A stretch of DNA of 64,000 nucleotides from Bacillota bacterium (GCA_023418475.1 JAEZZO010000064.1:1-64000), one strand, 5' to 3'; shown: positions 25,575 to 34,332, numbered from the stretch's first letter. Notes: a model not told the origin generated them from the letters alone. Numbers and translations are program-made.

Positions 25575-25766
25575 ATGAGTAAGAAGTGGTTAAAGGCAGC
25601 CGGCATTCGAGCTGTAAAAACAGTAGCACAGACAGCAGTGGCTGCAATAGGTACATCTGCAGCACTCGGCGATGTGAATTGGATTATGGTAGTAAGTACC
25701 GCGGCACTGGCTGGAATTTTATCAGTGTTGACATCGGTCGCAGGACTTCCGGAAGTGGAGGCGTAA
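25575..25766 (+). CDS. Phage holin (r1t type)
   Basis: 63 residues with two hydrophobic helices around residues 14-32 and 35-55 and a basic N-terminus (MSKKWLKAAGIRAVKTVAQ). Matches the r1t-type holin family by length and by the GDVNW turn between helices. Makes membrane lesions that let the endolysin out. Its stop codon is directly followed by the endolysin ATG. Confidence 0.85.
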   Translation: MSKKWLKAAGIRAVKTVAQTAVAAIGTSAALGDVNWIMVVSTAALAGILSVLTSVAGLPEVEA

Positions 25767-26474
25767 ATGAATAAATTAACAGGGAAAGAACTTGCCAAAT
25801 TTGTAAAGTCAAAATTAGGAATACCGTATGTATATGGAGCCAAAGGCAGTTATGGGAAGCTTACACAAGCACACCTTAACAGCCTTATTTTGGCTTATCC
25901 AAATGTTTTCACCAACATATATATAACCAAAGCCAGAAGACTTGTAGGAAAGGTATGCACCGATTGCTCTGGTCTGCCGGCCTGGTATACAGGAAGAAAT
26001 CTAGGCTCTTATCAATTATATAAGAGTGCATCTGAAAGGCATCCGATCTCTACGATTGCCCAGGCACCGGTAGGAGCCATTCTTTGGAGATCTGGTCATG
26101 TAGGAGTCTATATCGGTGAGGGGTATTGTGTCGAGGCGAAAGGTATCAATTATGGTACTGTTAAGTCAGAGGTAGCAAAAGCTAAATTTACTCACTGGCT
26201 GCTGTTTGACTATATCGATTACGATATGCCGGTGGCCGCACAGAAAGCTCAGAACCCGTACAAGAAGCCGACAATGACTATTTGTCTGGGTATGACCGGA
26301 GAAGGTGTAAAATGGGTTCAATGGGAACTGCGAGAGGCTGGTATTGACACAGAGGTTAACGGGATTTGTGATACGGATACCGTTACAGATATAAAGGCAT
26401 TTCAACAGTCCAGTAAGATTACCGTTGATGGTAAGGCCGGAGCTGTGACCATGAGTGCATTAGAAGCTGCATAA
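25767..26474 (+). CDS. Endolysin: NlpC/P60-like domain plus peptidoglycan-binding domain
   Basis: 235 residues. The catalytic domain (1-155) has Cys67 in CTDCSGL and His111 in SGHVGVYIG, as in NlpC/P60 and related CHAP-like cell-wall peptidases/amidases. Residues ~165-235 form a PG_binding_1 domain (LGMTGEGVKWVQWELREAG, VTDIKAFQ, VDGKAGAVTMSAL). Lysis cassette XhlA-holin-lysin is complete. No signal peptide, as expected for holin-dependent release. Confidence 0.9.
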   Translation: MNKLTGKELAKFVKSKLGIPYVYGAKGSYGKLTQAHLNSLILAYPNVFTNIYITKARRLVGKVCTDCSGLPAWYTGRNLGSYQLYKSASERHPISTIAQAPVGAILWRSGHVGVYIGEGYCVEAKGINYGTVKSEVAKAKFTHWLLFDYIDYDMPVAAQKAQNPYKKPTMTICLGMTGEGVKWVQWELREAGIDTEVNGICDTDTVTDIKAFQQSSKITVDGKAGAVTMSALEAA

Positions 26475-26509
26475 AAGATCAAATGAATAGAAATTGAATA
26501 AAAATTAGC

Positions 26510-26534
26510 AGCCCATCTTATATAAGGATGGGCT
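26510..26534 (+). terminator. Hairpin after lysis genes
   Basis: AGCCCATC / GATGGGCT with an inner TTAT/ATAA extension and only a weak T-rich tail (GTATTA). Probably ends the late transcript partially. Confidence 0.5.
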
Positions 26535-26555
26535 GTATTACAAAGGAGAATGACA

Positions 26556-27311
26556 ATGAATAGTTTTATAGCATGGATTGGTGGAAAGAAATTATTGAGG
26601 AAAAAGATAATTGAACAATTTCCTGATCCGAATAATATTGAAAGGTATATTGAAGTTTTTGGGGGAGCAGGCTGGGTGCTATTCGGAAAAGAACCTGGCA
26701 AGCATCTAGAGGTATTCAATGATATTGATAACAATCTTATTAATTTGTACCGCTGCATTAAATATCACTGTGGCGAATTACAGAAGGAATTGGATTGGCT
26801 GGTAGTATCCAGACAACAGTTTTTTGATTATAAAGAACAGTATGAAATGCGTGGTCTTACAGATATACAACGAGCGGCCAGATATTTATATGTAATCAAG
26901 GCAAGCTTTGGTGCTGATAGGAAAACTTTTGGAACCAATAAAAAGAACTTAATCAATACAATTGATTATCTTCCAGAGGTTACAGCAAGACTTAAGGACG
27001 TTGTAATAGAAAACCTGGATTATCAACGGCTTATTAAAGTGTATGACCGCCCGAAAGCCTTATTTTATCTTGATCCGCCTTATTTAGGAACAGAGAAATA
27101 TTATGATAGTGGGTTCTGCCTAGACGATCACCGGCAGCTCTGCACGATCCTGAAGGGGATTAAAGGTAAGTTTATTTTATCCTATAATGATGATAGTTAT
27201 ATTAAGGAAATATATAAAGATTTTTATATCGAAGAAGTTGCAAGAAATAATAACCTAGCCTGTAAGAATGGTTCGAATTCTTATAAGGAAATAATTATCA
27301 AGAACTTTTAA
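26556..27311 (+). CDS. Dam-type DNA adenine methyltransferase (D12 class)
   Basis: 251 residues from ATG 26556 (AAAGGAG, 7 bases; ATG 26550 is too close). Motif I FIAWIGGKKLLRKKI near the start, EVFGGAGWVLF (SAM site), and DPPY at 173-176. D12-class enzymes methylate the N6 of adenine, usually in GATC-like sites. A lone phage methylase behind the lysis genes, without a partner nuclease, is common and may protect phage DNA from host restriction. Confidence 0.9.
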   Translation: MNSFIAWIGGKKLLRKKIIEQFPDPNNIERYIEVFGGAGWVLFGKEPGKHLEVFNDIDNNLINLYRCIKYHCGELQKELDWLVVSRQQFFDYKEQYEMRGLTDIQRAARYLYVIKASFGADRKTFGTNKKNLINTIDYLPEVTARLKDVVIENLDYQRLIKVYDRPKALFYLDPPYLGTEKYYDSGFCLDDHRQLCTILKGIKGKFILSYNDDSYIKEIYKDFYIEEVARNNNLACKNGSNSYKEIIIKNF

Positions 27312-27445
27312 GTGCAGTTTTTTTAGGGTATAAATTGAAATAAGGATAAGAGATTATATTTTAACAAAAATGCATTTGAAATAATTATATTTATAAATAA
27401 TCCAATATATGGTATTATAAATAAAAATACATTGGGGGCTTTAAT

Positions 27446-28052
27446 ATGAGGACAATTCCGGTTGTTTGTGATAGATGTAATTTTATTTTTCCTACTCCAA
27501 TTAAAATGGGCGACAATGCAACTTTGATTTTTAATAATTGTATGGCTGGACCATGTCCTTTATGCGGAGCGATGGGGCATATTCCAGACGGAACTTTTAA
27601 GCTTATTGATAATGTGATACATATTTTAAATGCACCGAGCAAGTCCACAGAAGAACTCAAATCTTTAGCTATAATTCTTGAAAAAGTAAATGAAGATAAA
27701 ATGTCATTGCAAGATGCTGTAAACGGAATTGATAATAGTCTGTCGGAAATAAAAGAATTATTAGTAAAAAACAATGAGAGAAAAGTTGATTTAAAATTTA
27801 TCATCACAACGATATTAACTGTTATAGGTTTAATTCTTTCATTATACTTGGATCATAATCCTACAATACAAGTTGAACAAGTTGTTAATAATATCTATCA
27901 ATTTCAGACAACTAATAATATATACGAAATAAATAATTCAGGAAAATTGAATATAATTACGCAAAAAAAATGCAAAAATCTATCCAAACGATCCATGCTA
28001 TTGTGGTAGTGGTCTAAAATATAAATTTTGCCATGGAAGAAAGCATAATTAA
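27446..28052 (+). CDS. Membrane protein with N-terminal zinc ribbon and frameshifted SEC-C tail
   Basis: In frame the protein is 187 residues (to 28009): CDRC...CPLCG zinc ribbon at ~9-41, a helical region, one membrane segment (~residues 115-135, FIITTILTVIGLILSLYL), then an Asn/Ile-rich tail. Just after a run of eight A (27963-27970) the other frame reads PNDPCYCGSGLKYKFC and stops at 28050-28052; this is an intact SEC-C zinc motif. One A fewer would join the two. Either an indel in the A-run, a sequencing error, or transcriptional slippage is involved. TGGGGGC SD. Confidence 0.65.
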
Positions 28053-28065
28053 AAGCATGCTTATA

Positions 28066-28095
28066 CATATGTAATAGTAGAGTATATTACATATG
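28066..28095. repeat. Inverted repeat at prophage right end
   Basis: CATATGTAAT and ATTACATATG, perfect 10-bp arms with a 10-base spacer, lie 18 bases before the first cotJC codon. A symmetric site directly at the phage-host junction is consistent with the phage half of an attachment site. Confidence 0.45.
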
Positions 28096-28112
28096 ATAAA
28101 AACTATACCCAA

Positions 28113-28643
28113 ATGCAATACGGCGGTCCAGACGGTGAAATAGGAGCCTCCTTACGGTATTTATCACAGCGCTTTGCTATGCCAAACAGAAAGGTAGTCG
28201 GAATTCTGAATGATATAGGTACGGAAGAACTTGGACATATGGAAATAGTTGGAGCTATCGTTCACCAGTTAACAAGAGACCTGACGCCGGAACAGATTGT
28301 AGAAGGCGGTTTTCAAAATTATTATACAGACCATACACTGGGTGTTTGGCCAATGGCTGCTGGTGGAGTACCGTACACTGCAATGTCTTTTCAAAGTAAA
28401 GGTGATCCGATTACTGATCTGGTAGAAGATATGGCAGCAGAACAAAAGGCCAGAACAACCTATGATAATATTCTTCGTTTAGTTCATGATCATGACGTAT
28501 GCGACCCGATTAAATTCTTAAGGGAAAGAGAAATTGTTCACTTTCAGAGATTTGGTGAAGCCTTAAGAATGATTCAGGATGAGCTAGATGCCAGGAATTT
28601 CTATGCATTCAATCCTGCATTTCCCGCAGATTTCAAAAAATAA
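28113..28643 (+). pseudogene. cotJC: 5'-truncated cotJC (manganese-catalase-like spore coat protein), interrupted by prophage
   Basis: 176 codons matching CotJC from QYGGPDGEIGASLRYLSQR to the end, including the dimetal ligands in the first helix Glu, IGTEELGHMEIV and the late EREIVHFQRFGEAL helix. CotJC proteins normally begin with some 25 more residues leading into ITQYGGPDGE. Here that part is absent, the ATG at 28113 has no SD, and cotJA/cotJB are not upstream; phage DNA is. The simplest reading is that the prophage inserted near codon 27 and the 5' part is at its other end. Confidence 0.8.
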
Positions 28644-28669
28644 AAATTTAATAAATTACAGTGCAACGA

Positions 28670-28720
28670 ACCATTGCATTATGATTCCATCAATTGATTC
28701 ATAATGTAATGGTTTTTTTA
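28670..28720 (+). terminator. Intrinsic terminator of cotJC
   Basis: A 16-bp stem (28670-28685 with 28700-28715, one G-U), 14-base loop, followed by a T-run. Confidence 0.85.
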
Positions 28721-28990
28721 TGATAAATGAATGAATGTTTGTTTACTCTTCTGATTGAAATAACATAATCGCTTTCTTGAAAAAACCTCCTTGTCTACCC
28801 AGGTAGATGCTCCACCAAGAACTGCAATGAAACATAGCTCATAATGTTCTTAAAAGAGTAACATTTGAGAATATATATGTACGTTTATCCTAATAGTAAT
28901 AGGGTTATGAAACGATTAGCATGACTTGTATATTTGACTGATATAATGTCTGATGTGTATATGACTTTTTACTAATTAAAGGAGAATATT
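28721..28990. other. Intergenic stretch without convincing gene
   Basis: 270 bases. A minus-strand frame reads GGASTWVDKEVFSRK over ~40 codons but lacks a start codon; it may be a gene remnant or chance. A TTGTATATTTGACTGATATAATG-like region near 28,926-28,948 could hold the promoter of the next small gene. Confidence 0.3.
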
Positions 28991-28991
28991 T

Positions 28992-29219
28992 ATGAAGAAG
29001 GCAATAATTATAATAGTTTTAATGGTTAGTTTATTGCAGCAATTACGATATTTGATAAATGGTTCATATATCAGTAATAGAATCTGGTTAGCAGCTGCTA
29101 TTACATCCGATGGTAGAGTCCAAATGTCTTATAGCGGAGATGACATTAATAATTTTATAATAAGGTTAAGGAGGATCTTTTTTGTTTCTCATTACGACTC
29201 CATGCAGTTTATTTGTTGA
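28992..29219 (+). CDS. Small secreted or membrane protein, possibly a remnant
   Basis: 75 residues with a perfect AAAGGAG 7 bases upstream. MKKAIIIIVLMVSLL is a signal-peptide- or anchor-like start; the rest (LAAAITSDGRVQMSYSGDD) looks like a fragment of a longer extracytoplasmic protein. It ends overlapping the convergent tspO gene by 11 bases. No family recognised. Confidence 0.45.
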   Translation: MKKAIIIIVLMVSLLQQLRYLINGSYISNRIWLAAAITSDGRVQMSYSGDDINNFIIRLRRIFFVSHYDSMQFIC

Positions 29220-29676
29220 GCAGATAAATAGAAAAGTTTAAATATGCGGCAAATGCACACCATAGCAGATAAGGAATTTGCAAATAAGCAGCCGGTGGGC
29301 TTATTTTATAGAATTTAACCATCATAATAATAATGCAAATAATGAGTGCGATCAACCATATGAAAGAGAATAAATAGTTTTGCAAATTGAAAAAAATAAT
29401 GGACCATATAAAGTTAAAGAGCAGCTGTATCGCGTACCAATTAAGTGCGGATTGTTTCATTGAGCTGTCAGAAGAACAAATAATAAAGGAGGATATGCCC
29501 ATTAATAGATAGAGTATAGTCCATACAATAGGGAAAATAACGGCGGGTGGTGTAATACCGGGTTTGATGACTTGACTATAATTAGACATTGCATCCTTTG
29601 TTAAAAAGGCTGAGAGACCTCCTACGGCAAGCGGAATAAAAACACAAATTAAGAATGAAACCAGTTTTTTAAGCAT
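29209..29676 (-). CDS. tspO: TspO/MBR family membrane protein
   Basis: 155 residues, five hydrophobic segments, with the family patterns GGLSAFLTKDAM, IKPGITPPAVIFPIVWTILY and NFIWSIIFF (W-x2-FNxxW-like). TspO binds porphyrins and related ligands; its bacterial role is in tetrapyrrole or stress handling and remains debated. GAGGTA SD. A structured element with a U-tract lies 68 bases upstream on the same strand. Confidence 0.9.
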   Translation of the reverse strand: MLKKLVSFLICVFIPLAVGGLSAFLTKDAMSNYSQVIKPGITPPAVIFPIVWTILYLLMGISSFIICSSDSSMKQSALNWYAIQLLFNFIWSIIFFNLQNYLFSFIWLIALIICIIIMMVKFYKISPPAAYLQIPYLLWCAFAAYLNFSIYLLNK

Positions 29677-29743
29677 ATAGAGTACCTCATTTTGTTTCTA
29701 TTATTCTATTAAAAATTTTAAATTTTATGATTAAAAAGTAAAA

Positions 29744-29810
29744 AAGAGATTGGCTACCCAGCTATAACCCTGTATACTATTGGCACGGTAGTCGGGAAAA
29801 TCAATCTCTT
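29744..29810 (-). promoter_or_regulatory. Structured leader/terminator upstream of tspO
   Basis: On the minus strand AAGAGATTG (29810-29802) pairs with CAATCTCTT (29752-29744), enclosing a second 7-bp helix (GACTACC with GGTAGCC); the outer helix runs into a T-run toward tspO. It is either an attenuator or small riboswitch-like leader of tspO, or the terminator of a short antisense RNA. No known riboswitch consensus recognised. Confidence 0.5.
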
Positions 29811-29959
29811 CAAAGCTAAACTTCACCAGAATAGTATATTATTTATATGTGAAATTTATGTATTAAAATAGTGATATTTATGTAAAATTTATAGAAAAGA
29901 ACCACTTTTGATAAAAATAATAAGATCTTGAGATTTTTTACAGAATATATAATTAGCCG

Positions 29960-29988
29960 TTGACAAATGCTTACTACCGTATTAAGAT
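29960..29988 (+). promoter_or_regulatory. Promoter of trpXYZ T-box transcript
   Basis: TTGACA, 17 bases, TAAGAT. The T-box leader begins just downstream. Confidence 0.8.
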
Positions 29989-29999
29989 ATATTCATAAA

Positions 30000-30267
30000 T
30001 AAACGAAACCGTTGAGAAAGAGAAGTAAGCTTTAGTACAACATTACAGAGAGTCGCAGCTGGTGGAATGCGATATGGAGTCTTTGGCTGAATGGACTTTT
30101 GAGGGCAACCCGAACTAATAGTAGGCGTTGACGGAGACCATAACCGTTACAAGCATGGCATATATTTATGTATATGTAGAGTGGGCAAAGATTTTCTTTC
30201 CTTGTCAATTTGAGTGGTACCGCGGATTTTATTCGTCTCAAGTATAAGATACTTGAGGCTTTTTTTA
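30000..30267 (+). promoter_or_regulatory. T-box leader, tryptophan specific
   Basis: Contains GTTGAGAAAGAG-AGTA at the 5' side, the Stem I distal loop GCTGGTGGAA, the specifier context TGAA-TGG-ACTTTTGAG with TGG (Trp) at 30092-30094, the T-box sequence TGGTACCGCGG at 30215-30225, and a terminator (30237-30267) with a 9-bp stem and seven T. Uncharged tRNA-Trp should stabilise the antiterminator and turn on the downstream ABC transporter. Confidence 0.93.
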
Positions 30268-30457
30268 TGTGTTCGGATGAATAGTCAGTATTTGAATACT
30301 TTAATCCAAGCCTTCCAAAAGTCTTATATAAAAGAATAAAATATCATTCGGATTAGATAAGTGCCAGTGCAGCGTATTGATCATACGGTTTTCTATTATT
30401 TTATACAGAGGAACAATTGTTACCTATTATATTTTAATTATGGAGGGAGTATTTCAC

Positions 30458-31519
30458 ATGAAAAAAATAATATCAATTATTTTAATTCTTGTTTTCACAA
30501 TGAGCATGGTTGGCTGCGGTACAAAGAAAGAGACGATACCTGAGAAAACAGATGACACGAAAACAGTTACGGAGGGTGCAGCAGCATCCACAAATGATAA
30601 GGCAAAAAAGGTTACAATAGGAATCGGCCAGTTCGCTGAGCACAAATCACTGGATAACTGTAAGGAAGGCTTCCTGGAGGGTTTAAAGGAAGCGGGTTAT
30701 ACAGAAGGAGACAATTTAGAAGTTGATTTTGAAAATGCACAGGCAGATATGGGCACTGCGCAGCAGATTGCTGATAATTTCGTTGCCAAGAAGGTGAACT
30801 TAATCTGTGCAATTGCAACACCTATGGCGCAAAGTGCTTATGCTGCAGCAAAGGCGGCAAATATTCCGGTTATCTTTACTGCTGTTACCGATCCTGTAAA
30901 GGCTGAGCTTGCGAAAGAGGACAAGACTCCAAACGGAGAAATTACCGGTACAAGTGATAAGCTTGCAGTAAAAGAGCAGCTGGAAATGATCCGCTCCATC
31001 CTTCCTGATGCAAAAAAAATTGGTATAATGTATAGCACCAGTGAGGTTAACTCAGTGTCTGCTATTGAAGAATATAAAAAGCTTGCACCGGAGTATAATT
31101 TTGAGATTGTGGAAAGTGGTATTGCTACATCGGCAGATATTCCGCTTGCTGCAGATGCTTTAGTTGGAAAGGTGGATTGTATCAGCAATTTAACAGACAA
31201 TACCGTTGTAAATTCACTTCCGGTTATTTTAGATAAAGCCGCTGCAAAGAAGATACCTGTATTTGGAAGTGAAGTAGAACAGGTTAAAATAGGATGTCTG
31301 GCAGCGATGGGTATTGATTACCTTGAACTTGGAAAGCAAACAGGAGCTATGGCAGCTAAGGTACTTTCGGGTGAGAAGAAAGCCAGTGAAATAAACTTCG
31401 AGACAATATCCCAGTATTCATTCTATGGCAATACAGCAGTTGCAGCAAGTCTTGGAATCACTCTTTCGAGTGATCTGGTAAGCAGTGCGAAGGAAATGTT
31501 TGATAAAATTGCAGAATAA
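30458..31519 (+). CDS. trpX: ABC transporter substrate-binding lipoprotein, probable tryptophan binding (TrpX)
   Basis: 353 residues from ATG 30458 (GGAGGG SD). Lipoprotein signal: MKKIISIILILVFTMSMVGC with Cys20 as the lipidated residue, then a Thr/Asp/Ala-rich linker. The mature part is a type-1 periplasmic binding fold of the ABC_sub_bind family (IGQFAEHKSLDNCKEGFLEG, DNFVAKKVNLICAIATPMAQ). It is first in a T-box(Trp)-controlled operon with permease and ATPase, the arrangement called trpXYZ. Substrate is inferred from the T-box. Confidence 0.85.
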   Translation: MKKIISIILILVFTMSMVGCGTKKETIPEKTDDTKTVTEGAAASTNDKAKKVTIGIGQFAEHKSLDNCKEGFLEGLKEAGYTEGDNLEVDFENAQADMGTAQQIADNFVAKKVNLICAIATPMAQSAYAAAKAANIPVIFTAVTDPVKAELAKEDKTPNGEITGTSDKLAVKEQLEMIRSILPDAKKIGIMYSTSEVNSVSAIEEYKKLAPEYNFEIVESGIATSADIPLAADALVGKVDCISNLTDNTVVNSLPVILDKAAAKKIPVFGSEVEQVKIGCLAAMGIDYLELGKQTGAMAAKVLSGEKKASEINFETISQYSFYGNTAVAASLGITLSSDLVSSAKEMFDKIAE

Positions 31520-31572
31520 TTGTAAGCGAAGTAAAACATAATGTGGTTTCTCGTTTATTCAGGAGGTAGAAT

Positions 31573-32463
31573 ATGGCGGCATGGGTAATAATTTTATTGG
31601 GGGTTTTGGAGGAAGGTCTTGTCTACTCCATTATGGCGATGGGTGTTTACATTACCTACAAAATATTGGATTTCCCGGATCTGTCCGTTGACGGAACCTT
31701 TCCGCTTGGAGCAGCAATAACGGTAATAATGATCTTAGCAGGTGTTAATCCGCTTCTTACGTTATTAATAAGCTTCCTGACCGGAGCGCTGGCAGGCATT
31801 TTAACAGGTCTGATACATGTTAAGCTGAAGGTAAGAGACCTATTATCCGGAATTATTATGATGACTGCGTTGTATTCGATCAACCTGCGGATAGCGGGAA
31901 GAGCAAATGTTCCGATCTTTTCAAAGAATACTATTTTTGAAAATGCATTACTTGACAGTATCGTACCAGAGGGTTTTAAACCCTTTCTTGTATCTGTAAT
32001 TTTACTTATCATTGTAATAATAATGAAGCTATTACTGGATCTTTATCTGAAAACAAAATCCGGTTATCTGCTTCGCGCAGTCGGAGATAATGAGACACTT
32101 GTTACCTCTCTTGCGAAGGACAAAGGGACAGTTAAAATAATTGGACTCGCAATCGCGAATGCATTTGTTGCACTGGCAGGATGCGTCTATGCGCAGAAAA
32201 GCGGTTTCTTTGAGATTTCCTCTGGAACAGGAACCATCGTGATCGGACTTGCCAGTGTTATTATTGGTACCAATCTGTTTAAGAAACTATCCTTCGTAAA
32301 GTCTACAACAGCCGTTATCATTGGTTCAATTATTTATAAAGCCTGTGTTGCAATCGCAATCCGGTTTGGAATGGTAGCCTCCGATCTAAAGTTGATTACT
32401 GCGATATTATTCCTAGGAATTCTGGTTCTTAGCAGTGAACGCAAAAGGAGGGTGAAGCAATGA
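31573..32463 (+). CDS. trpY: ABC transporter permease (TrpY)
   Basis: 296 residues, about eight to nine membrane helices, of the branched-chain/ribose-type BPD_transp_2 family (ITYKILDFPDLSVDGTFPLGA, SGFFEISSGTGTIVIGLASVIIGT). AGGAGG SD. Its stop overlaps the ATPase ATG by four bases. Second gene of the Trp-responsive transporter. Confidence 0.88.
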   Translation: MAAWVIILLGVLEEGLVYSIMAMGVYITYKILDFPDLSVDGTFPLGAAITVIMILAGVNPLLTLLISFLTGALAGILTGLIHVKLKVRDLLSGIIMMTALYSINLRIAGRANVPIFSKNTIFENALLDSIVPEGFKPFLVSVILLIIVIIMKLLLDLYLKTKSGYLLRAVGDNETLVTSLAKDKGTVKIIGLAIANAFVALAGCVYAQKSGFFEISSGTGTIVIGLASVIIGTNLFKKLSFVKSTTAVIIGSIIYKACVAIAIRFGMVASDLKLITAILFLGILVLSSERKRRVKQ

Positions 32464-33233
32464 TTGAATTGCAAAATATTAATAAGTACTATAACCCTGG
32501 GACTATTAATGAGATGTGCCTGTTTCGTGATTTTAACCTGACAATCCAGAATGGAGAATTTATTTCTGTCGTTGGGAGTAATGGTTCAGGCAAGACCTCC
32601 ATGCTGAATATTATCTGCGGCAGTATTCCAATTGATAATGGCAGGATTATGATAGGAAGCGAGAATATTACGAATATGCCGGAACATATTCGCCAGAGAC
32701 GTATTGGTCGCGTCTATCAAAATCCGGCTATGGGTACCTGCCCGACAATGACAATACTCGAGAACATGTCCCTTGCTGACAATAAAGGAAAAAGCTTTAA
32801 TCTAGGAAGAGGAACGAATAAAAAGCGGATTTCGTATTACCGGGAAATGCTTGCTTCCTTAAATCTGGGACTGGAAGATAAAATGAATATTCCGGTCGCA
32901 TCCCTTTCGGGCGGTCAGAGGCAGGCTATGGCTTTATTAATGGCGACTATGACGCCGATCGAATTTCTGATATTGGATGAACATACGGCTGCGCTCGATC
33001 CCAAAACCGCTGAGCTGATCATGCAGCTAACCGATCAGGTTGTAAAGGAAAAGCACCTTACAACTATTATGGTAACCCATAATCTTCGTTATGCCGTAGA
33101 ATATGGCAGCAGGCTGCTTATGATGCACCAGGGAGGTGTGATTCTTGATAAAGCAGGAGCAGATAAGAGTGGATTAATTATTGATGATATTCTGGAGAAA
33201 TTTAATGAAATCAGTATTGAATGCGGTAATTAA
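32460..33233 (+). CDS. trpZ: ABC transporter ATPase (TrpZ)
   Basis: 257 residues. Walker A GSNGSGKTS at 39-47, signature LSGGQRQ near 150, Walker B LILDEHTAALDP near 170, and switch His in MVTHNLRYAVE. Starts inside the permease stop (ATGA). Powers uptake by TrpXY. A strong terminator follows. Confidence 0.92.
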   Translation: MIELQNINKYYNPGTINEMCLFRDFNLTIQNGEFISVVGSNGSGKTSMLNIICGSIPIDNGRIMIGSENITNMPEHIRQRRIGRVYQNPAMGTCPTMTILENMSLADNKGKSFNLGRGTNKKRISYYREMLASLNLGLEDKMNIPVASLSGGQRQAMALLMATMTPIEFLILDEHTAALDPKTAELIMQLTDQVVKEKHLTTIMVTHNLRYAVEYGSRLLMMHQGGVILDKAGADKSGLIIDDILEKFNEISIECGN

Positions 33234-33266
33234 ATAAAGCATATACACTTGAATTAAAAGAATATG

Positions 33267-33305
33267 AGACCTATCATTTTTATGCATAAAATGATAGGTC
33301 TTTTT
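33267..33305 (+). terminator. Intrinsic terminator of trpXYZ
   Basis: AGACCTATCATTTT pairs with AAAATGATAGGTCT across a short loop and is followed by a T-run. Confidence 0.88.
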
Positions 33306-33486
33306 ACGTGATAAATTATACAATCTAATTGACTAATCCAAACACAAAAGTACATTCGAAAGGTGCAATATCTGACTAATGTATAAAAACTTGAGCTGAT
33401 TTAGGAAAAGTACGAAAAGAAACAATGAAGTGAAGATGAATGTTAAAATGAAGGTAAAGATGAAAGGAAAAGAAGGAGGATATGTT

Positions 33487-34332
33487 ATGAGTTCACTTAA
33501 TGGAAAAATTGCTTTTGTTACAGGGGCAACCCGTGGAATAGGTAAGGGGATAGTAATTGCATTAGCAAAAGCGGGTGCTTGTGTATATTTTACAGGAAGA
33601 ACCGCAGAAGAGGGTAAGGGAGCGGTAAACTTAGCAGGTTCCCTTATGCAGACAGAAAAGGAAGCAAGGCAATACAATAATGAGGTATATGCAATAAAAT
33701 GTGACCATATCGTTGATGAAGAGACACAAGCCGCGGTACAGCGAGTTATCGAGGAGAAGGGCCGGATTGATATACTGGTGAATAATGTATGGGGTGGTTA
33801 TGAATGTTTTAACGACGGCACACAGTTCTGGCTGGAGCGGGAGTTCTTTACCATACCAATCAATCGGTGGGACAAAATGTTTCAGGCCGGAATCCGGGCA
33901 CATTATGTTACCAGTAGTTTTGTGGCACCGGTAATGGTAGAACAGGGAGGAGGGCTGATCGTTAATATTTCCTTCTGGGCTGCACAAAGAAATGATATGG
34001 GTGTTGCTTATGGTATTGCAAAAGCCGCAGATGATAAAATGGTAGAAACTATGGCATATGAGCTTAATAAATATAATATAAATACGATATCTCTATATCC
34101 GGGATTGGTAAGGACGGAATCGGTCATGGCATCGGCCGAATTCCTGAATTTGGAGAATTCAGAAACACCTGAATTTATCGGAAGAGTAATTGCCGGTATG
34201 ATGGACGACGAAAAAATCAATGAGAAAAGCGGAACCGTTCAGATTGCAGCCAAACTGGCAATAGAATATGGAATTGCAGATATCGACGGCAATCAGCCGC
34301 TGCCCCTTACTATTGATTCCTGTAAATTATAA
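33487..34332 (+). CDS. Short-chain dehydrogenase/reductase (DHRS1-like)
   Basis: 281 residues from ATG 33487 (AAGGAGG, 6 bases); an upstream in-frame Met/Lys-rich stretch from 33430 is not likely translated. Cofactor motif TGATRGIG at 12-19, NN at 99-100, catalytic Ser162, Tyr175 and Lys179 (YGIAK). The insertion around residues 102-130 and the AGIRAHYVTS segment match DHRS1-type SDRs. NAD(P)-dependent reductase of unknown substrate. It stands alone between terminators. Confidence 0.88.
   Translation: MSSLNGKIAFVTGATRGIGKGIVIALAKAGACVYFTGRTAEEGKGAVNLAGSLMQTEKEARQYNNEVYAIKCDHIVDEETQAAVQRVIEEKGRIDILVNNVWGGYECFNDGTQFWLEREFFTIPINRWDKMFQAGIRAHYVTSSFVAPVMVEQGGGLIVNISFWAAQRNDMGVAYGIAKAADDKMVETMAYELNKYNINTISLYPGLVRTESVMASAEFLNLENSETPEFIGRVIAGMMDDEKINEKSGTVQIAAKLAIEYGIADIDGNQPLPLTIDSCKL

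Larger units (their letters stand above)
1..28110. mobile_element. Siphovirus-type prophage (right part, left end outside window)
   Basis: A continuous block of phage genes runs from replication (left) through packaging, head, tail and lysis to a DNA methylase and ends against a truncated cotJC. HK97-type terminase, portal, protease and capsid plus a tape measure protein and no sheath gene indicate a long non-contractile tail. The left end, the integrase used for lysogeny and the main repressor are not in the window. Base composition drops sharply in 5.7-8.0 kb, marking an accessory insert. The right boundary is inferred at about 28,096-28,115 from the start of cotJC similarity; it was not confirmed by finding the matching left att site. 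Confidence 0.93.

Noticed and set aside
28000..28120. tRNA gene as prophage attachment site
   Set aside because: No cloverleaf or CCA-end sequence is visible; the junction falls in cotJC instead.
28740..28875. Minus-strand frame reading GGASTWVDKEVFSRK
   Set aside because: Open for about 40 codons but without start codon, SD or recognised family; could be chance.
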